Source: Sorangium cellulosum So0157-2 (GTDB taxonomy: Bacteria > Myxococcota_A > Polyangia > Polyangiales > Polyangiaceae). Taken from it: 64,000 bases of DNA. Location: the NCBI RefSeq assembly GCF_000418325.1, contig NC_021658.1, positions 992,001 to 1,056,000 of the forward strand. The letters run 5' to 3'. The position numbers and the translations under genes are program-made. The notes under the pieces are model-generated. The model was given only the letters and a program-made list of their open reading frames with translations. It was not told the DNA's origin and did no database searches. Numbering within the stretch: position 1 is the first letter of the stretch; each line of letters begins with the position of its first letter. This document shows, piece after piece, positions 48,053 through 63,700 of this stretch.

Positions 48053-48432
48053 GCCGCGCGCCGCGGCGAGCCGTCGCTGCCGGGCAGGTCGAGGGCGCCG
48101 GCGGCGTCCCTGGCCCCGCCGGACCTCAGTCGGTCCACTGACGTCGTCCTCCGTCACATCGACGGGCTCAGCGACGCCATCACGCGCTACCACGCCGTCC
48201 TCGACGGCGATGACCGCCTCCCCATCGATATCGACTGAGAGCCTCGTCGCTCTGCGACCGCCGCAGTCACCCGGCGCCTCGCCTCGCTGCAATCGCGGTG
48301 AGCGGAGATCCAGCTCGATGACGGCCATCACGGAGCCGGATCTTCCGGCCATCAAACAGCCTGCTCGGCAACAACAAGAAGTGCCACGCGCACGACGCGA
48401 CCGCACCACGGTTGCCCACCGGAGCTGTGGCG
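48053..48432. other. intergenic region with an in-frame extension of the kinase gene
   Basis: After the kinase stop (48050-48052) the same frame stays open to a TGA at 48236-48238 and includes a protein-like stretch (VVLRHIDGLSDAITRYHAVL, DDRLPIDID). This may be the tail of another decayed gene cut by the neighbouring transposon. The rest, up to the transposase remnant, shows nothing definite. Confidence 0.4.
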
Positions 48433-49360
48433 ATGGTGCAGCTGTTCCACAAGACGTGGTGCTCGCCGGTGCTGTTCCGGCTCTACCGCAGCGAGAAGCT
48501 GTGCGAGCAGCAGCGGCGCGCGCATCGCCGCATCACCGATGCTCGCGGCTGAGCTCATGGCGCGGCTCGCCGAGCAGCTGCCGCACCGGCGCATTCTCGT
48601 CGTCGGAGATGCGACCTATACCAATAGCTCGGTCATCCGGGCTCGCCCCAGCAACGTCACCTTCGTTGGCCGCGCGCGGCTCGACGCGGCCATCTACGCG
48701 CCTGCGCCTGCACGCCGCGGCGGCCAGATGGGGCGGCCGCGGGTGCGAGGCACGAGGCTGCCGTCACCGGCCGCCCAGGCCAACGCCGCCACGGCACGCT
48801 GGCGATTGGTCGAGGTCAACGTCTACAAGCGGCTCGTCACGGTCAAGGTGATGACCATCGACGCGCTCTGGTACTCGGTAGCCCGCTCCGAGCTGGTGCG
48901 CCTTGTCGTGGTGCGCGATTTCCCGGGCCACATCGACGACGATGTGCTGGTCAGCACCGACCCGACGATGGCGCCCAGGGACATCATCGAGCACTACGCC
49001 AAGCGCTGGTCGCTCGAGACCACCTTCCAGGAGAACAAGGGCAAGCTCGGCTTCGAGGAGCCGCGCTCCAGAACCGAGCGCGCTGTCGAGCGAACCGCTC
49101 CGTTCACCTTGCTCCTCTACACGCTCGTGGTGCTCTGGTACGCCCAAAGCGGCTGCAAGCTCCGCTCGGCGCAACCGACGAAGGCGCCCTGGTACTCGCC
49201 GAAGAGCTCCCCCTCCAAGACCCTGCCAGCCTTCTCCGACATGCTCGCGACGCTGCGGCGTGCCTCATGGGCCGAGCGACTTTTTGAGTCCGGCGCAAAC
49301 GCCCCGACGTTGAGGAAACATCTGGCGCCGCTGCTGGCGTGCTTGGACACAGCTGCCTGA
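48433..49360 (+). pseudogene. DDE transposase, 5'-truncated and frameshifted
   Basis: The main part (48539-49360, 273 residues) has the DDE transposase layout: HRRILVVGDATYTNSSVIRA with the second-Asp-type GD, then VEVNVYKRLVTVKVM, LVVVRDFPGHIDDDVLVSTD and PRDIIEHYAKRWSLETTFQE with the catalytic Glu, followed by KGKLGFEEPRSRT. The preceding segment (VQLFHKTWCSPVLFRLYRSE) is in another frame from 48433, shifted by one base near 48520-48540, and the real N-terminus is missing. So the gene is dead. It belongs to the IS4/IS701-like DDE group. A large palindrome follows the 3' end. Confidence 0.8.
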
Positions 49361-49387
49361 CACCGGGCAGCTGTGCCCAAGTCGAGA

Positions 49388-49458
49388 CTAGTTCCGCCCG
49401 CGCGAAGCGGCGCAGAAGTCCGGCCATCCCTGGCCGGACTTCTGGCGGGCGGGACTAG
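49388..49458. terminator. 71-bp nested palindrome between transposase remnant and atpD
   Basis: Outer arms CTAGTTCCGCCCGC (49388-49401) and GCGGGCGGGACTAG (49445-49458) match with one change. Inner arms CAGAAGTCCGGCCA (49413-49426) and TGGCCGGACTTCTG (49431-49444) are perfect with a 4-nt loop. An 11-nt unpaired block interrupts the left side. It lies seven bases after the atpD stop on the minus strand and 27 bp after the transposase stop, so it can end both transcripts or be the remaining IS end. Confidence 0.75.
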
Positions 49459-49465
49459 CTAGGCA

Positions 49466-51704
<2,239 letters not shown>

Positions 51705-54700
51705 ATGGGGTCGAGCCGCGGCGATGATTTCGTAGTTCCACCGCATGATGTTGCCGTCATCGGTATTGCATGCCGCTTCCCCGGGGCGGCCGACCAGCGC
51801 GGGTACTGGCGCAACATCGAGGCATCTGTCGTAAGTATCGAAGAGGTCCCCTCAACGCGATGGGACTGGCGAGGCCTGTGCCGCCAGGCAGGTCTCGACG
51901 AGGACGGGAGCAGCATCCGCTGGGGTGGATTCCTCGACGATATCGACCGCTTCGACCCGGATTTCTTCAACATCTCGCCGCGCGAGGCGCATGCCATGGA
52001 CCCGCAGCAGCGCATCCTGCTGCAGCTAGCCTGGTCGTGCCTCGAAGATGCCGGTTACAAGGCGTCCCGCGTCAAGGGTACGAACGTTGGAATCTTCGTC
52101 GGCATCTGCAACTACGACTACAAGGAGCTCCAGGATCGCTGCGGAGAGGCCATCGGCGGCCATACCCTCACGGGGACGGCCAACACCATCGTACCGAACC
52201 GAGTCTCCTATGAGCTAGATCTCCACGGCCCGAGCGTCTCCACCGATACCGCCTGCTCGAGCTCGCTCTTCGCGATCCACGAAGCGGTGAGTAGCCTGCG
52301 CAACGGCGAGTGCGAGATGGCGCTGGCGGGCGGCGTGAACCTGCTCCTCTGTGGGGAGCGCTATGTTTCCATGGCCAAGCTCGGGATGCTGTCGAGCGCA
52401 GGCGTGTGCAATACGTTTGACGCCGACGCCGACGGGTATGTGCGCGCCGAAGGTGCGGGCCTCGTGCTCCTCAAGCCGCTCGCGCGCGCGCTTCAAGATC
52501 GAGACTTCATCTACGGCGTCATCAAGGGGTCGGCGGTGAACCATGGGGGCCGGGCCAGGACGCTGACCTCGCCCAACGCCTTCGCGCAGTCCAGGGTCGT
52601 TGCGGCCGCGTGGCAGCAGGCCGGCGTTCCTCCCGAGACCATCGGGTACATCGAGGCGCATGGGACAGGGACCCCGCTCGGCGATCCCATCGAGGTGCAC
52701 GGCCTGCGCCGCGCCTTCTCCCAGCTCGCCAGAGGTCCCAGCTCGGGGCATCGGGGGGAGGCGGCCTGCGGTATCGGATCGGTCAAGGCCAACATCGGCC
52801 ACGCCGAGGGGGCGGCCGGCATCGCGGGTGTCATCAAGGTCCTGCTCGCCTTCCAGCACGGCGTGCTGCCCGGGATGCCGCGTTTCCGACGCCTGAATCC
52901 GCGCATCAAGCTCGAGCAGAGATCGTTGCTCGTCGTCGACAAGACCCAACCCTGGGAGCGGCTGCTCGACGGCGAGGGAAAGCCTCTCCCCCGACGCGCC
53001 GGGGTCAGCTCGTTCGGCTTCGGGGGAGCGAACGCTCACGTGGCGCTCGAGGAGTTCTGCTCCTCCGAAGCTCCCGCTCGAGACGCTCGACAGGCAGGGC
53101 CCGTCGTCGTCCCGCTGTCGGCAAAGAACCCCGAGCGTCTGCGGGAAATGGCCGGCGCGCTGGCGAGCTTCCTCGCCGACAACCGCGGCCGCGTGGACCT
53201 GCACGATGTCGCGCACACGCTCCAGATCGGCCGGGAGGAGATGGCGAGCCGGGTGGCCGTGGTCGCCGCCGATCTCGACGCCCTCATCGCCGGCTTCGAC
53301 GCGGTTTCGCGAGATCAGCCGGCTCCGGGCGTGCGCCATGGTGAGGCGCGCAAGCGGAATGCGGAGGCTGCGCCCGCTCAGAGCGCCGGAGCCGGAGGAG
53401 GAGAGGGGGGGGCTCCGAGCCATCCCGCGCCGGAAGACGTCGCATCGCGCTGGGCTCACGGCGGTGACATCGACTGGTCGGCGCCGGAGGTGGGGGCGAA
53501 GGGCCGCCGCGTCCCGCTGCCGACCTACCGCTTCGCGCGCGAGCGATACTGGCTGCCCGATTTGGGACGGCCGGCGCCCGCCGCTCCCCAGCGAGCCGAG
53601 GGCGGAGCCAGCGCCGCCACCGCCTCGGTCGGACGCTCCTTCCCCCAGGACGGCGAGCGCTGCCCCCTCCTTGAACTGGCGCCCTCGGACCCGCGCGTTC
53701 GCGACCATCTCGTGGAGGGCCGCCCGGTCGCGCCAGCGGCCCTGGTCCTCGACCTCGTTGTCGCGAGCGTGCGGGCGGGCGGGCAGGAGCGGCTCCGTCT
53801 GCGCGACGTCTCGTGGATCCGTCCCCTCCGCGTGGAGGAGGCGACGCTTTCCTGTCATGTCGAGCTCACGCCGCGCGGCGATGAGCTCACGTTCGAGATC
53901 TTCACACAATCCAGCGGGGCGGACCGCCAGGTCTTCGGGCGCGGAACGCTCGCGCCCCCCTCTCGCACCGGCGAAAGGACGGAGCAGGAGCACCGCGACG
54001 TCGCGGCGATCGAGGCGCGCTGCGACGTGCGGGAGGACGCGGGCGCGCGCTACCGCGCCCTGGGCCTCGCCGGCCTCGATTACGGGGCGACCTACCGCGT
54101 GCTCCGACGGCTCTCACGGAACGACAGAGAGGCGCTGGCGACGCTGCAGGCGCCGCAACACGCCGTCGGCGATGCCGCGCCCTCTCTCCTTCGCCCCGAT
54201 GTCTTGGACGGCGCGCTGCAGGCCGTGTCGGCGCTCCTCGATCTCGAGGTGGAGGGGGTGCCTCTGCCGGCGGAGCTCGCCCGGCTCGAGGTCCTCGCCC
54301 CGCTGCCCCACACGGGCTTTGCGCACGTCGTCCGCAGCGGGGCCGCGGGCGATCGTTTCGATATCGAGATCCTGGACGGCGCTGGCCACGTCTGCGCAAA
54401 GCTGGAGGGGCTCACCGTCCTCCGCCGACGAGCCGCGCCGATGGGGCTGTTCTATCGCCCGACGTTTCGGCCGCTCGGGCGGCCCGATGGGGACGCGCTC
54501 AAGGGAGGCGAAGGCAGCATCCTCCTCGTCGGGCTCGCGCCCCAGCGCGATCTGATGCTGAAGATCGCGGCCGTGCACGGCGGACGCCAGGCGCGGACGG
54601 TCGTCCTCGGAGACCGCACGGCGCAGATCTCGCCTCACGAATGGACGCTGGCTCCGGCCGACTCCGATGGCCTCCAAGGGTGCCTCGACGGGCTCGGGAG

Positions 54701-57700
54701 CGTGCGCGCATTCTACTTCCTCGGCGCGCTGGTGGACCCAGCCCAGCCCTTCGCAGATCTCGACGAGCTCCAGCACAGCCAGCTGCGCGGCGCGTTGACC
54801 TTTCTGCGCTTCGTGCAGGCGCTCGACCGCCGGAGCCTGCTCCGGGAGGAGACCGCCGTGCGGGCGTTCACCAACGGCGCGTTCGCGGTGTCTCCCACCG
54901 ACGAGGTCGTACCCCACGGCGCCTCCCTCGTCGGGCTCGCCCTCTCCGTCGCGCGCGAGCACCCCGCGCTGCGCGTCACCTGCACCGATCTGCCCGCCGC
55001 AGTCGAGACGAGCGCGGAGCTGGTCGAAGCGATGACCCGGAGCGATCTCGCGGCCAACGCGGTTACCGCGATCCGCGGTGGCGTACACCTCGTACGCGTG
55101 CTCGAGCCGCTGCGCGTAGAGCCCGGAGAGCTCAAGCTCAGGCAGCGCGGCGTCTACCTCATCCTCGGCGGCGCCTCGGGTATTGGTCTCGAGACGGCGG
55201 TCCTCTTCGCCGAGCGGGCACGCGCGCGTGTCGCGGTGCTCGGGCGGCGGCCCCTCGACGCCGAGATCTCGAGCCGACTCGAACGCGTCCGAGGCGCTGG
55301 TGGCGAGGTGCTCTATTGCCAGGCCGACGGCGCTTCTCGCGCTGACATGGAGCGCGCCGTCCGGCAAATCTGGGACGCCTTCGGACCGATCAACGGGGTC
55401 GTGCACTCCGCGGTCGAGCTCGCGGATCGGCCCCTCGATAGCATGGATGAGGCCGCGTTCTGGGCCGCGCTTGCGCCCAAGGTGCAGGCCTCGGTCGTCC
55501 TCTCGGAGGTGACGGAGCACGAGCCGCTCGATTTCATGCTCTTCTACTCCTCTGCGATCTCGTATCGGGGGAACGCAGGGCAGGGGAACTATGCCGCAGG
55601 CTGCACCTTCCAGGAGGCGCTCGCCGCGCGCCTCCGCAAGGCGGGGCGTCGTGTCAAGGTCATCAGTTGGGGATACTGGGGCGAGACAGGCGTCGTCGCG
55701 GGAGAGGTATGGCTGCGGAAGCTCGCGCGCCTGGGCATTCGGCCCATCTCTCCGGCCGAGGGCGTCGATGCGATCGCCCGGATCCTGTCGGCGCCGATCG
55801 ACGAGGTCGTCGCCCTCCGCGCGGATCGCACGGCGCTTGCCGACTTCGGTGTCAGCGTCGCCGGTCACCCGCCTGCGGCCCGCATCCCGGACTTCCGCGA
55901 GGGCGCGCTCGACCTCTCGTCCTTGGCGAGGGCGAGCGCGGACGCGCCTGAGCTCTCGAGGCAGGCGCAGGCGTTCCGCGAGCTCGAGGAGCTCGGGTGC
56001 CTCGGGCTCCTCGACGCCCTCGCGCAAATGCGCGCGTTCGGAGAGGGCAGCTCTCCCCTGGCGCTCGCCGACGTGCGCGAGAGGATCTCGCTGGCCCCAA
56101 GCTTCGAGCGGCTCGTCGATGCGATGCTCGAGCTGCTCAGGCGCGCAGGCCATGTCGTCGGCGCCGGACAGTCGCTCCACCTCGGCGACCACGCGAAGGA
56201 GCGGCTGACGCTCCGCCATCGCCAGGAGCTGCTGGAGAGCTTCTCCGCGTTCGAGCAACGCCACCCCGACTTCCTGCCGCACGCACGGCTCTTGCGGGCT
56301 TGCCTCTCGGCGCTCCCGTCCGTCTTGCGCGGGGAAAGGCCCGCGACCGACGTGCTCTTCGCCGCCGAGACGCGGCCCTACGTCGAGCGCGTGTACAAGG
56401 AGGGCGCTGTGGGTGCGTACGGCCGGTGCGCTGCCAGCGCGGTGCGTCAGCTCGTCGCGCAGCGCGCCGGCGGCGCGCTGGAGCCGATCCGGCTCATCGA
56501 GGTCGGCGCGGGGACCGGGGGCACCACGGGGCACGTGTTGGCTGCGCTCTCGGGCTCGCCCCGCCGCGTCGAGTACGTTTACACCGACGTCTCGCCGGCC
56601 TTCCTGCGCCTGGGAGAGGAGCGCTTCGGCCCGCGCTATGCGTCGTTGCGTTTCGCGAGGCTCGACATCGAGGTGCACCCGGGGGAGCAGGGCTTCGAAC
56701 GAGGCTCGGCGGATATCGTCCTCGCCGCGAACGTCCTGCACGCGACGCGGGACGTGGCGGAGACCCTGCGCCACCTCAAGTGGCTGCTCGCGGATGGCGG
56801 GCAGCTCCTCTTCTGCGAGACGCGCGCAGTGCAGTTCTTCACGACGCTGACGTTCGGGCTCCTCGACGGGTGGTGGCGCTTCGAGGATCCGGAGCGGCGC
56901 CTGCCTCGCTCGCCGCTGCTCGATATCGAGCGCTGGCAGCGGGAGCTGCGCGAGCAAGGCTTTCGAGCAATCCAGGCTGCGTGCCTCACGAGCGACCAGG
57001 ACGAGCCGCTGGCTCAGTGCGTGATCGCGGCGGAGAGCGACGGCGCGGTCACCGCGCCGCGCCGGGCCCCCACGTCGATCAGCGCTCGCCCACATCGGCC
57101 GGAGGCGCGCCGGCCCGAGCCTGCGCCCAGCGAGGTCGGCAGCGCGACCGCGGCCTCCCTGCAGGCCGCCGTGCTCGAGCGGGTCATCGCTGAGCTCGCG
57201 CGCGCGACCCAGAGCACGCCGGCCGGCATCGACGCGGAGCGGCCGTTCGCCGAGCACGGCGTCGACTCGATCGTCGCCGCGGACGTCGCGCAGGGGCTCT
57301 CCAAGGCGTTCGGGCTGCCGCTCAAGACGACGAGCCTGTTCGACTTCACGACCGCCGCCGCGTTGGCGGAGCACCTGGGCGCGACGTATCCTGCAGAGCT
57401 TCGCGCCCGCCTGGGCGTGGAGGAGCGGCCGGCGGCGGCGGACCGCGGGGAAGCGCCCGCACGACCTGCGGCGGGGCGCGGGGAAGCGCCCGCACGACCT
57501 GCGGCGGACCGCGGGGAAGCGCCCGCACGACCTGCGGCGCCGAGCGAGGGGAGCGGTCCCGCGCGCACCGCTGCCCGCGTGTCCCGAGGGAGCGCGGCGG
57601 ATGGCGCGACCTGCCTCGGCGCCGTGCTCCATATGCCTGGGGGCATCGACGACGTGCGCATCGAGCCCGTGGTGGTCGGCCCTCCAGGCCCGAGGGAAGT

Positions 57701-60700
57701 CCGGATCCGGGTCCACGCCTTCGCCCTGAACTTCGGCGATTTGCTCTGCGTCCGGGGGCTCTATCCCACGATGCCGGAGTACCCCTTCGTGCCCGGCTTC
57801 GAGGTCTCGGGGACCGTTGATCGGGTGGGCGCCGAGGTCGAAGGGCTGCGGGTCGGCGATGAGGTCGTCGCGCTTACGGGCGCCGCGCTCGGCGGGCACG
57901 CCGCGCTCGTCAACACGCCGGCCGAGGTCACCGTCAAGAAGCCCCGGGGGCTCGGCTTCCCCGAGGCGGCTGCGCTTCCGGTCGCGTTCGTGACCGCCCA
58001 TGCCGCTCTGCAGCAAGCGGCTCCGGTCGCTGGAGAGCGCATCCTCATCCAGACCGCAGCGGGGGGCGTCGGGTCCATGGCGATCCAGCTCGCCCGAGCG
58101 CGTGGCCTCGAGATCTTCGCCACCGCCGGCTCTGCGGAGAAATGCGAGTACCTGCGCCGGCTGGGGGTCGCGCACGCAATCAACTATCGAGCCACCGATT
58201 TCTCCACGGCGATCTCCGATCTGACAGGGGGGCAGGGGGTCGACGTCGTGCTCAACATGTTGCCGGGCGACGCGCTGCAGAAGGGGCTCGACCTCCTCGC
58301 CCCGGGGGGGCGCTACATCGAGATCGCGATGACCGCCCTGCGGCAGGCGCGCGCCGTGGATCTCTCCCGCCTGGTCGGGAACCAGTCCATTCACAGCATC
58401 GACCTGCGGCGTACCCTCCTCTCTCGGCCGGAGCGCGTGCGCGGCGCTCTCGAGGAGATGGTCGCGCTCGTCGAGGTCGGGCGGATCCAGCCGAACGTAG
58501 GTCGAACCTTCGCGTTTCAGGATTGGCGCGCGGCCTATCGATACCTCGACGGCGCCCGCAACGTCGGCAAGGTCGTCGTCTCCGGCGTGCCGCTCGACCG
58601 CGAGCCCGCGGTGCCCTCGAGCGGGTCGGTGAGCCGGAGCGCAGGGCCCATGGAGCGGCCGGAGCAAGCGCCCATCGCCGTCATCGGTGCGTCCGGGCGC
58701 TTTCCGGGCGCGGCGGACCTCTCGACCTTCTGGCGCAACATTGCCGCAGGCGTCTGCTCGGTGACGCGCGTGCTCTCCGAGGACTGGCCGATCGCGATCC
58801 GCGACATCCCCGGAGCGGGGGGCGATGTGGGCCCGGGCGCTGCGTACGGAGGCTTCCTCGAGGACATCGATCGCTTCGACCCGCTCTTCTTCCGCATCTC
58901 GGGCACCGAGGCGACGCTGATGGATCCCCAGCATCGTCTCTTCCTCGAGGAGTGCTGGAGAGCGCTCGAGGATTCGGCCATCGCGCCGTCCAGCCTCGAC
59001 GGGCAGCGCTGCGGTGTGTTCCTCGGGACAGCGCCGGGGGACTACGCCGATGTCCTGGGGGCGGCGGGCGAGCGCATCGAGGCGCATACCTTCATCGGCA
59101 ACGAGGCATCGATCAACGCTGCGCGGATCGCCTATCTGCTGAACCTTAAGGGCCCGACGCTGGCGATCGGGACAGCATGCTCATCGTCGCTGGTGGCGCT
59201 CCATTACGCCTGCCAGAGCTTGCGCAGCGGGGAGTGTGACCTCGCGTTGGTCGGCGGGGTGTTCGTGAACACCACGCCGCGCTTCCACATGCTCAGCAGC
59301 CGCGCTGGGATGCTCTCGCCGGGTGGGCGCTGCCGCACGTTCGACGAGGGGGCGGACGGCTTCGTGCCCGGCGAGGGGGTCGGCGTCCTCGTCCTGAAGC
59401 CGCTCGCTCGCGCGCTCGAGGATCGCGACCTCATCCGGGGCGTGATCACGGCCACCGGCGTGAATCAGGACGGTAGGACGAGCGGCATCACCGCGCCGAG
59501 CGGCGCCTCGCAGGCGGCGCTCCTCGAGTCCGTCTACAGGGCGGGCGGCATCGATCCGGGGACGATCGAGCTCGTGGAATGCCACGGGACCGGCACGCCG
59601 CTCGGGGATCCCATCGAGATCGAGGCGCTAACCCGCGCCTTCCGCGCCAAGACCGACAAGGTGCGGACCTGCGCCGTGGGCTCCGTCAAGACGAACATCG
59701 GGCACGCGGTGACCGCGGCTGGCGTCGCCGGCGTCCTCAAGGTGCTGCTCGCGCTCGAGCACCAAGAGCTCCCGCCGAGCCTCCATTTCGAACGCCCGAA
59801 CCCGCGCATCGACTTCGAGAGCAGCCCGTTCTTCGTCAACACGGAGCTCAAGGAGTGGCGTCCCTCCGGCCACCCGCGTCGTGCGGCCGTCAGCTCCTTC
59901 GGCTTCAGCGGCACCAACGCGCACGTCGTCGTCGAAGAGCCACCGCCGCAGCCGGCGCGCACGGGAGAGCCTGGCCGGCGTCGCCTCTTCTGCTTCTGCC
60001 TCTCCGCGACCAGCGAGGAAGCGCTCCGGCGGAGGAGCGAAGATCTCCTCGACTGGCTTCGACGCCATGGACGCGAGCACCGCCCTGGCGACGTCAGCTT
60101 CACCCTGCTCGCTGGCCGAAGCCACCACGCCGTGCGGCTTTGCATGATGGCGAGCGATCTCGACGAGCTCGCCGCGCTCCTCGAGGCCGATCTCGCGGGG
60201 CGCTCGGTCCCGCGCGTCCGGCGCGGAGCGCGGTCGGAGGACCCGCGAACGCAGGCGCTCGACGACGACCGCTGCCGTCGGCTGGTCGGAGAGCTCCGGG
60301 ATGCGCTGAGGGAGGGCGCGGCGAGCTGCGAGCCCATGATGGAGGAGCTCGCCGAGCTCTATGTGCGCGGCGCCAAGGTCGACGGTCGCGCCCTCTTCCA
60401 GTCGGAGGATCACCGCCGCGTCCGTCTCCCCACGTACCCCTTCGCGCGGGAGCGCTACTGGCCTCGAGGAATCCGGCGCCGCTCCGCCGGCGAGCGGCGC
60501 GCACCGCGTGCGGCTGCGCATCCCCTCGTGGACCGATGCCTCACGAACGGCGGGGCGCCTCTCTTCGAGAAGACGTTCACGCCCGCCGACGTCTGGGTGC
60601 GCGACCACATCGTTTGGGGGCAACCGGTGCTCCCGGGCGCGGTGTTCCTCGAGATGGCGCGCGCCGCCGCCGCAGCGGCGGGCGCGCAGGTGCGGCGCAT

Positions 60701-63700
60701 CTCCAAGGCGGCGTGGTTGCATCCGCTGCCAGTGACGACGGGGCCTGTCGAGGTCCATCTCGAGCTGAGGCCGGCGGGGAGCGGGTTTCACTGCCAGATA
60801 GCGAGCGGACAGGATCGCGCGCTGAACGTCGAGATGCAGCTCTCGTCGCCGCCCGTGGCCGCTCCGCCGCCCCTCGATCTCGCGTCGATCCGGCTCCGCC
60901 TCCCGGAGCGCCTGACCGGCGACGCGTGTCGGACGCAGCTCCTGCGCCAGGGGCTCGCCTTCGGACCGGCGTTCCGCGCGCTCGAAGAGGTGCTGCGATC
61001 CGGCGACGAGGCGCTCGCGACGCTCAGAGCCGATCGCGACGGGGAGCTCGGGGCCGACGGGCTCGTCCTCCTCCCGCCCGTCATCGACGGCGCCTGGCAG
61101 GCGCTCGTCGCCCTGTTGCCCACCGGGGAGTCGGCGTCCTTCCGGCCGTTCTCCCTCGAAGAGCTCACGTGGCACGACACGCTCGACCGTGCTGCGTTCG
61201 CGCATATCGCCGTCAGGGGCGCGGACGGAGGGCGGTATCGGCGCTTCGCGCTGACGTTCGTCGACGAGACAGGCCAGGTCCTCGCGGAGATGACCGGCTT
61301 CACCGTGGCTCGCGCGGACGCGCCGTCGCAGAAGGGGTCCTCTCGGGAGCCCAGGGAAGCGGCCGGCCGGTCGCTCTTCTTCGAGCCGGTCTGGCGAGGT
61401 ATGGAGCCGAAGGCGGACCCGGCGGCGCGAGCCCCCCGCCGGGTGCTCGTGCTCGATGACGACGGCGGCCTGAGCGACGCGCTGGCAGCGCGCGCCGGCC
61501 GCTCGTCCGGCGCCGTCGCGCCGGTCGTCGAGCGGATCGCCTTCTCGCCCGGCGGCAGGGGCGAGGAGGCGACGCTTGAACGGGCGATCGACTGCGCGCC
61601 GCCTGAGCTCATCGTCGTCCACTGGCCGTCGCCCGCGGGCTGGACGCGAAGAGGAGAGGAGGTGGAGGAGGCGCTCCGAGAGCAGGGCCTGACGATGCTC
61701 CGGCTGGGCCGCGCGCTCGCGCGCAGCCGCGGCGCGGGTTTCCGCCTGATGTGCGTCCGCGCCGGGGGGACGGACGCCGGTGCGCCGCTCTTCGAAGCCG
61801 CTGGCGGCCTCCTTCGGACGCTGACCCTGGAGCAGCCGGCGTGCACGGCGCAGCTCATCGAGCTCAAGGGGGCGTCGGGCGCAGGCCCCGAGGCGCTGGC
61901 CGACGTCGTGCTGCGCGAATGGGCGGCGATCGCTCCGCTCGCCCGAGAGATCCAGTACGTCGGCGGGCTGCGCCAGGTCCGCGACCTCGCCGAGTGGCAG
62001 CCGCCCGCTGGCGGCGGTCGATCGCCGTGGCGGAAGGGCGGTGTTTACCTGATCACCGGTGGCGCGGGTGGGCTCGGAGGGGTGTTCGCCGAGCATCTGG
62101 CCCGAGAGGCCGAGGCGCACGTCGTCCTCCTCGGGCGCTCCGAGCTGAGCGACGCTCGGCAGCAATGGCTCGACGGCATCCGCCGGTCCGGCGGAGGGGC
62201 GACCTACCACCGGGTCGACGTGACCCGACGCGAGGAGGTGCGCGCCGCTGTCGAGCGGACACGGGACCAGCTGGGTGCGCTGCACGGCGTTCTCCACGCC
62301 GCCGGCACGCTTCGGGATGGGCGGCTCGCGCAGAAGACCGAGCGCGACGTCACGGAGGTCGTCATGGCGAAGGTGCTCGGCGCCGTGCACCTCGACGAGG
62401 TCATAGGGGACGTCCCGCTCGATCTGTTCCTGCTCTTTTCCTCGCTCGCCGGTCTCACCGGCAACGCTGGCCAGGCCGACTACGCCTACGCGAACCGGCT
62501 CCTTCTCAGCTTCGCCGCGTGGCGGGAAGCGCTCACGAAGTCCGGCGCTCGCAGCGGTCGTACGCTGGCCGTCGCCTGGCCGCTCTGGGAGCAGGGGGGC
62601 TTCGCCATCTCGCCGGCGGTGCGCGAGCGCATGGCCGCCGTCGCGGGGCTCCTTCCCATGCCGGCCGAGGTGGGGCTCTCCGCGCTCCGTGCGTGCCTGG
62701 AGCGGCCCGGCCCGGCGCTTTCGGTCATGTACGGCGAGGACGAGGCGATGCGCGCGTTCCTGTCCGACTTCCGCGAGCACCCCTCTTTCCGTCGCGCCGC
62801 GGCACCGCTCGATCCCGAGCGAACCGACGGGAACGCGCTCCTCGCGGCCGCCGAGCGGCTCCTCAAGGAGCGCTTCGCCGAGCTGCTCCAGATCCCGGCG
62901 AGCCGCCTGCACCCCGACGCGTCGTTCGAAACGTACGGCCTCGACTCGATGATGGCGACGAGGATCACGAGCCGCCTGGAGGACGAGTTCGGCGAGCTGC
63001 CGAAGACGCTCCTCTTTGAGCACCAGAGCCTCTCCTCGCTCGCTCGCTGGCTCGTCGAGGAACACGGCCCGAAGCTCGCCGAGCTCGTCGGCGCCGGAAG
63101 AACGGCGCCGGCCGAGGCGCCCAGCGCGCCGCGGCCGGCGAGCGCGCCCTCGAGCGGGGCGAGCGCTTTCGAGGAAATCGCCGTCATCGGCCTCGCGGGT
63201 CGGTATCCGAAGGCGCCCGACCTGGGCACGTTCTGGCAGAACCTCCTCGAGGGGCGCGACTGCATCGAGGAGATCCCGGCCGAGCGATGGGACCACGCCC
63301 GCTACTTCGACGCCGATCCGAGCCGGCACGATCGGACCTACGGGAAATGGGGCGGCTTCATCGCCGATCACGACAGGTTCGATCCGCTCTTCTTCCACAT
63401 CTCGCCGCGAGACGCGGAGGTGATGGATCCCCAGGAGCGCCTCTTCCTGGAGGTCGCGTGGGCAGCGGTCGAGGACGCGGGCTACAGCCGGTCGACGGTG
63501 CGCCGCGTGCTCGATCGGCGCGTGGGCGTCTTCACGGGCGTGATGTGGAGCGACTACCAGCTCTATGGGGTGGGGGAGGGCGCTGACGGTCGAGGGCTCA
63601 GGCTCTCCTCCTCCTTCGCGTCGATCGCGAACCGCGCGTCGTTCGCGCTCGATCTGAACGGCCCCAGCATGGCGGTGGACACGATGTGTTCGTCGTCGCT

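Noticed and set aside
54114..59087. 1657-codon open frame on the minus strand inside the PKS
   Set aside because: Antisense shadow caused by high third-position GC. Its residues are Arg/Glu/Ala-rich with no domain, and the plus frame has perfect PKS motifs throughout.
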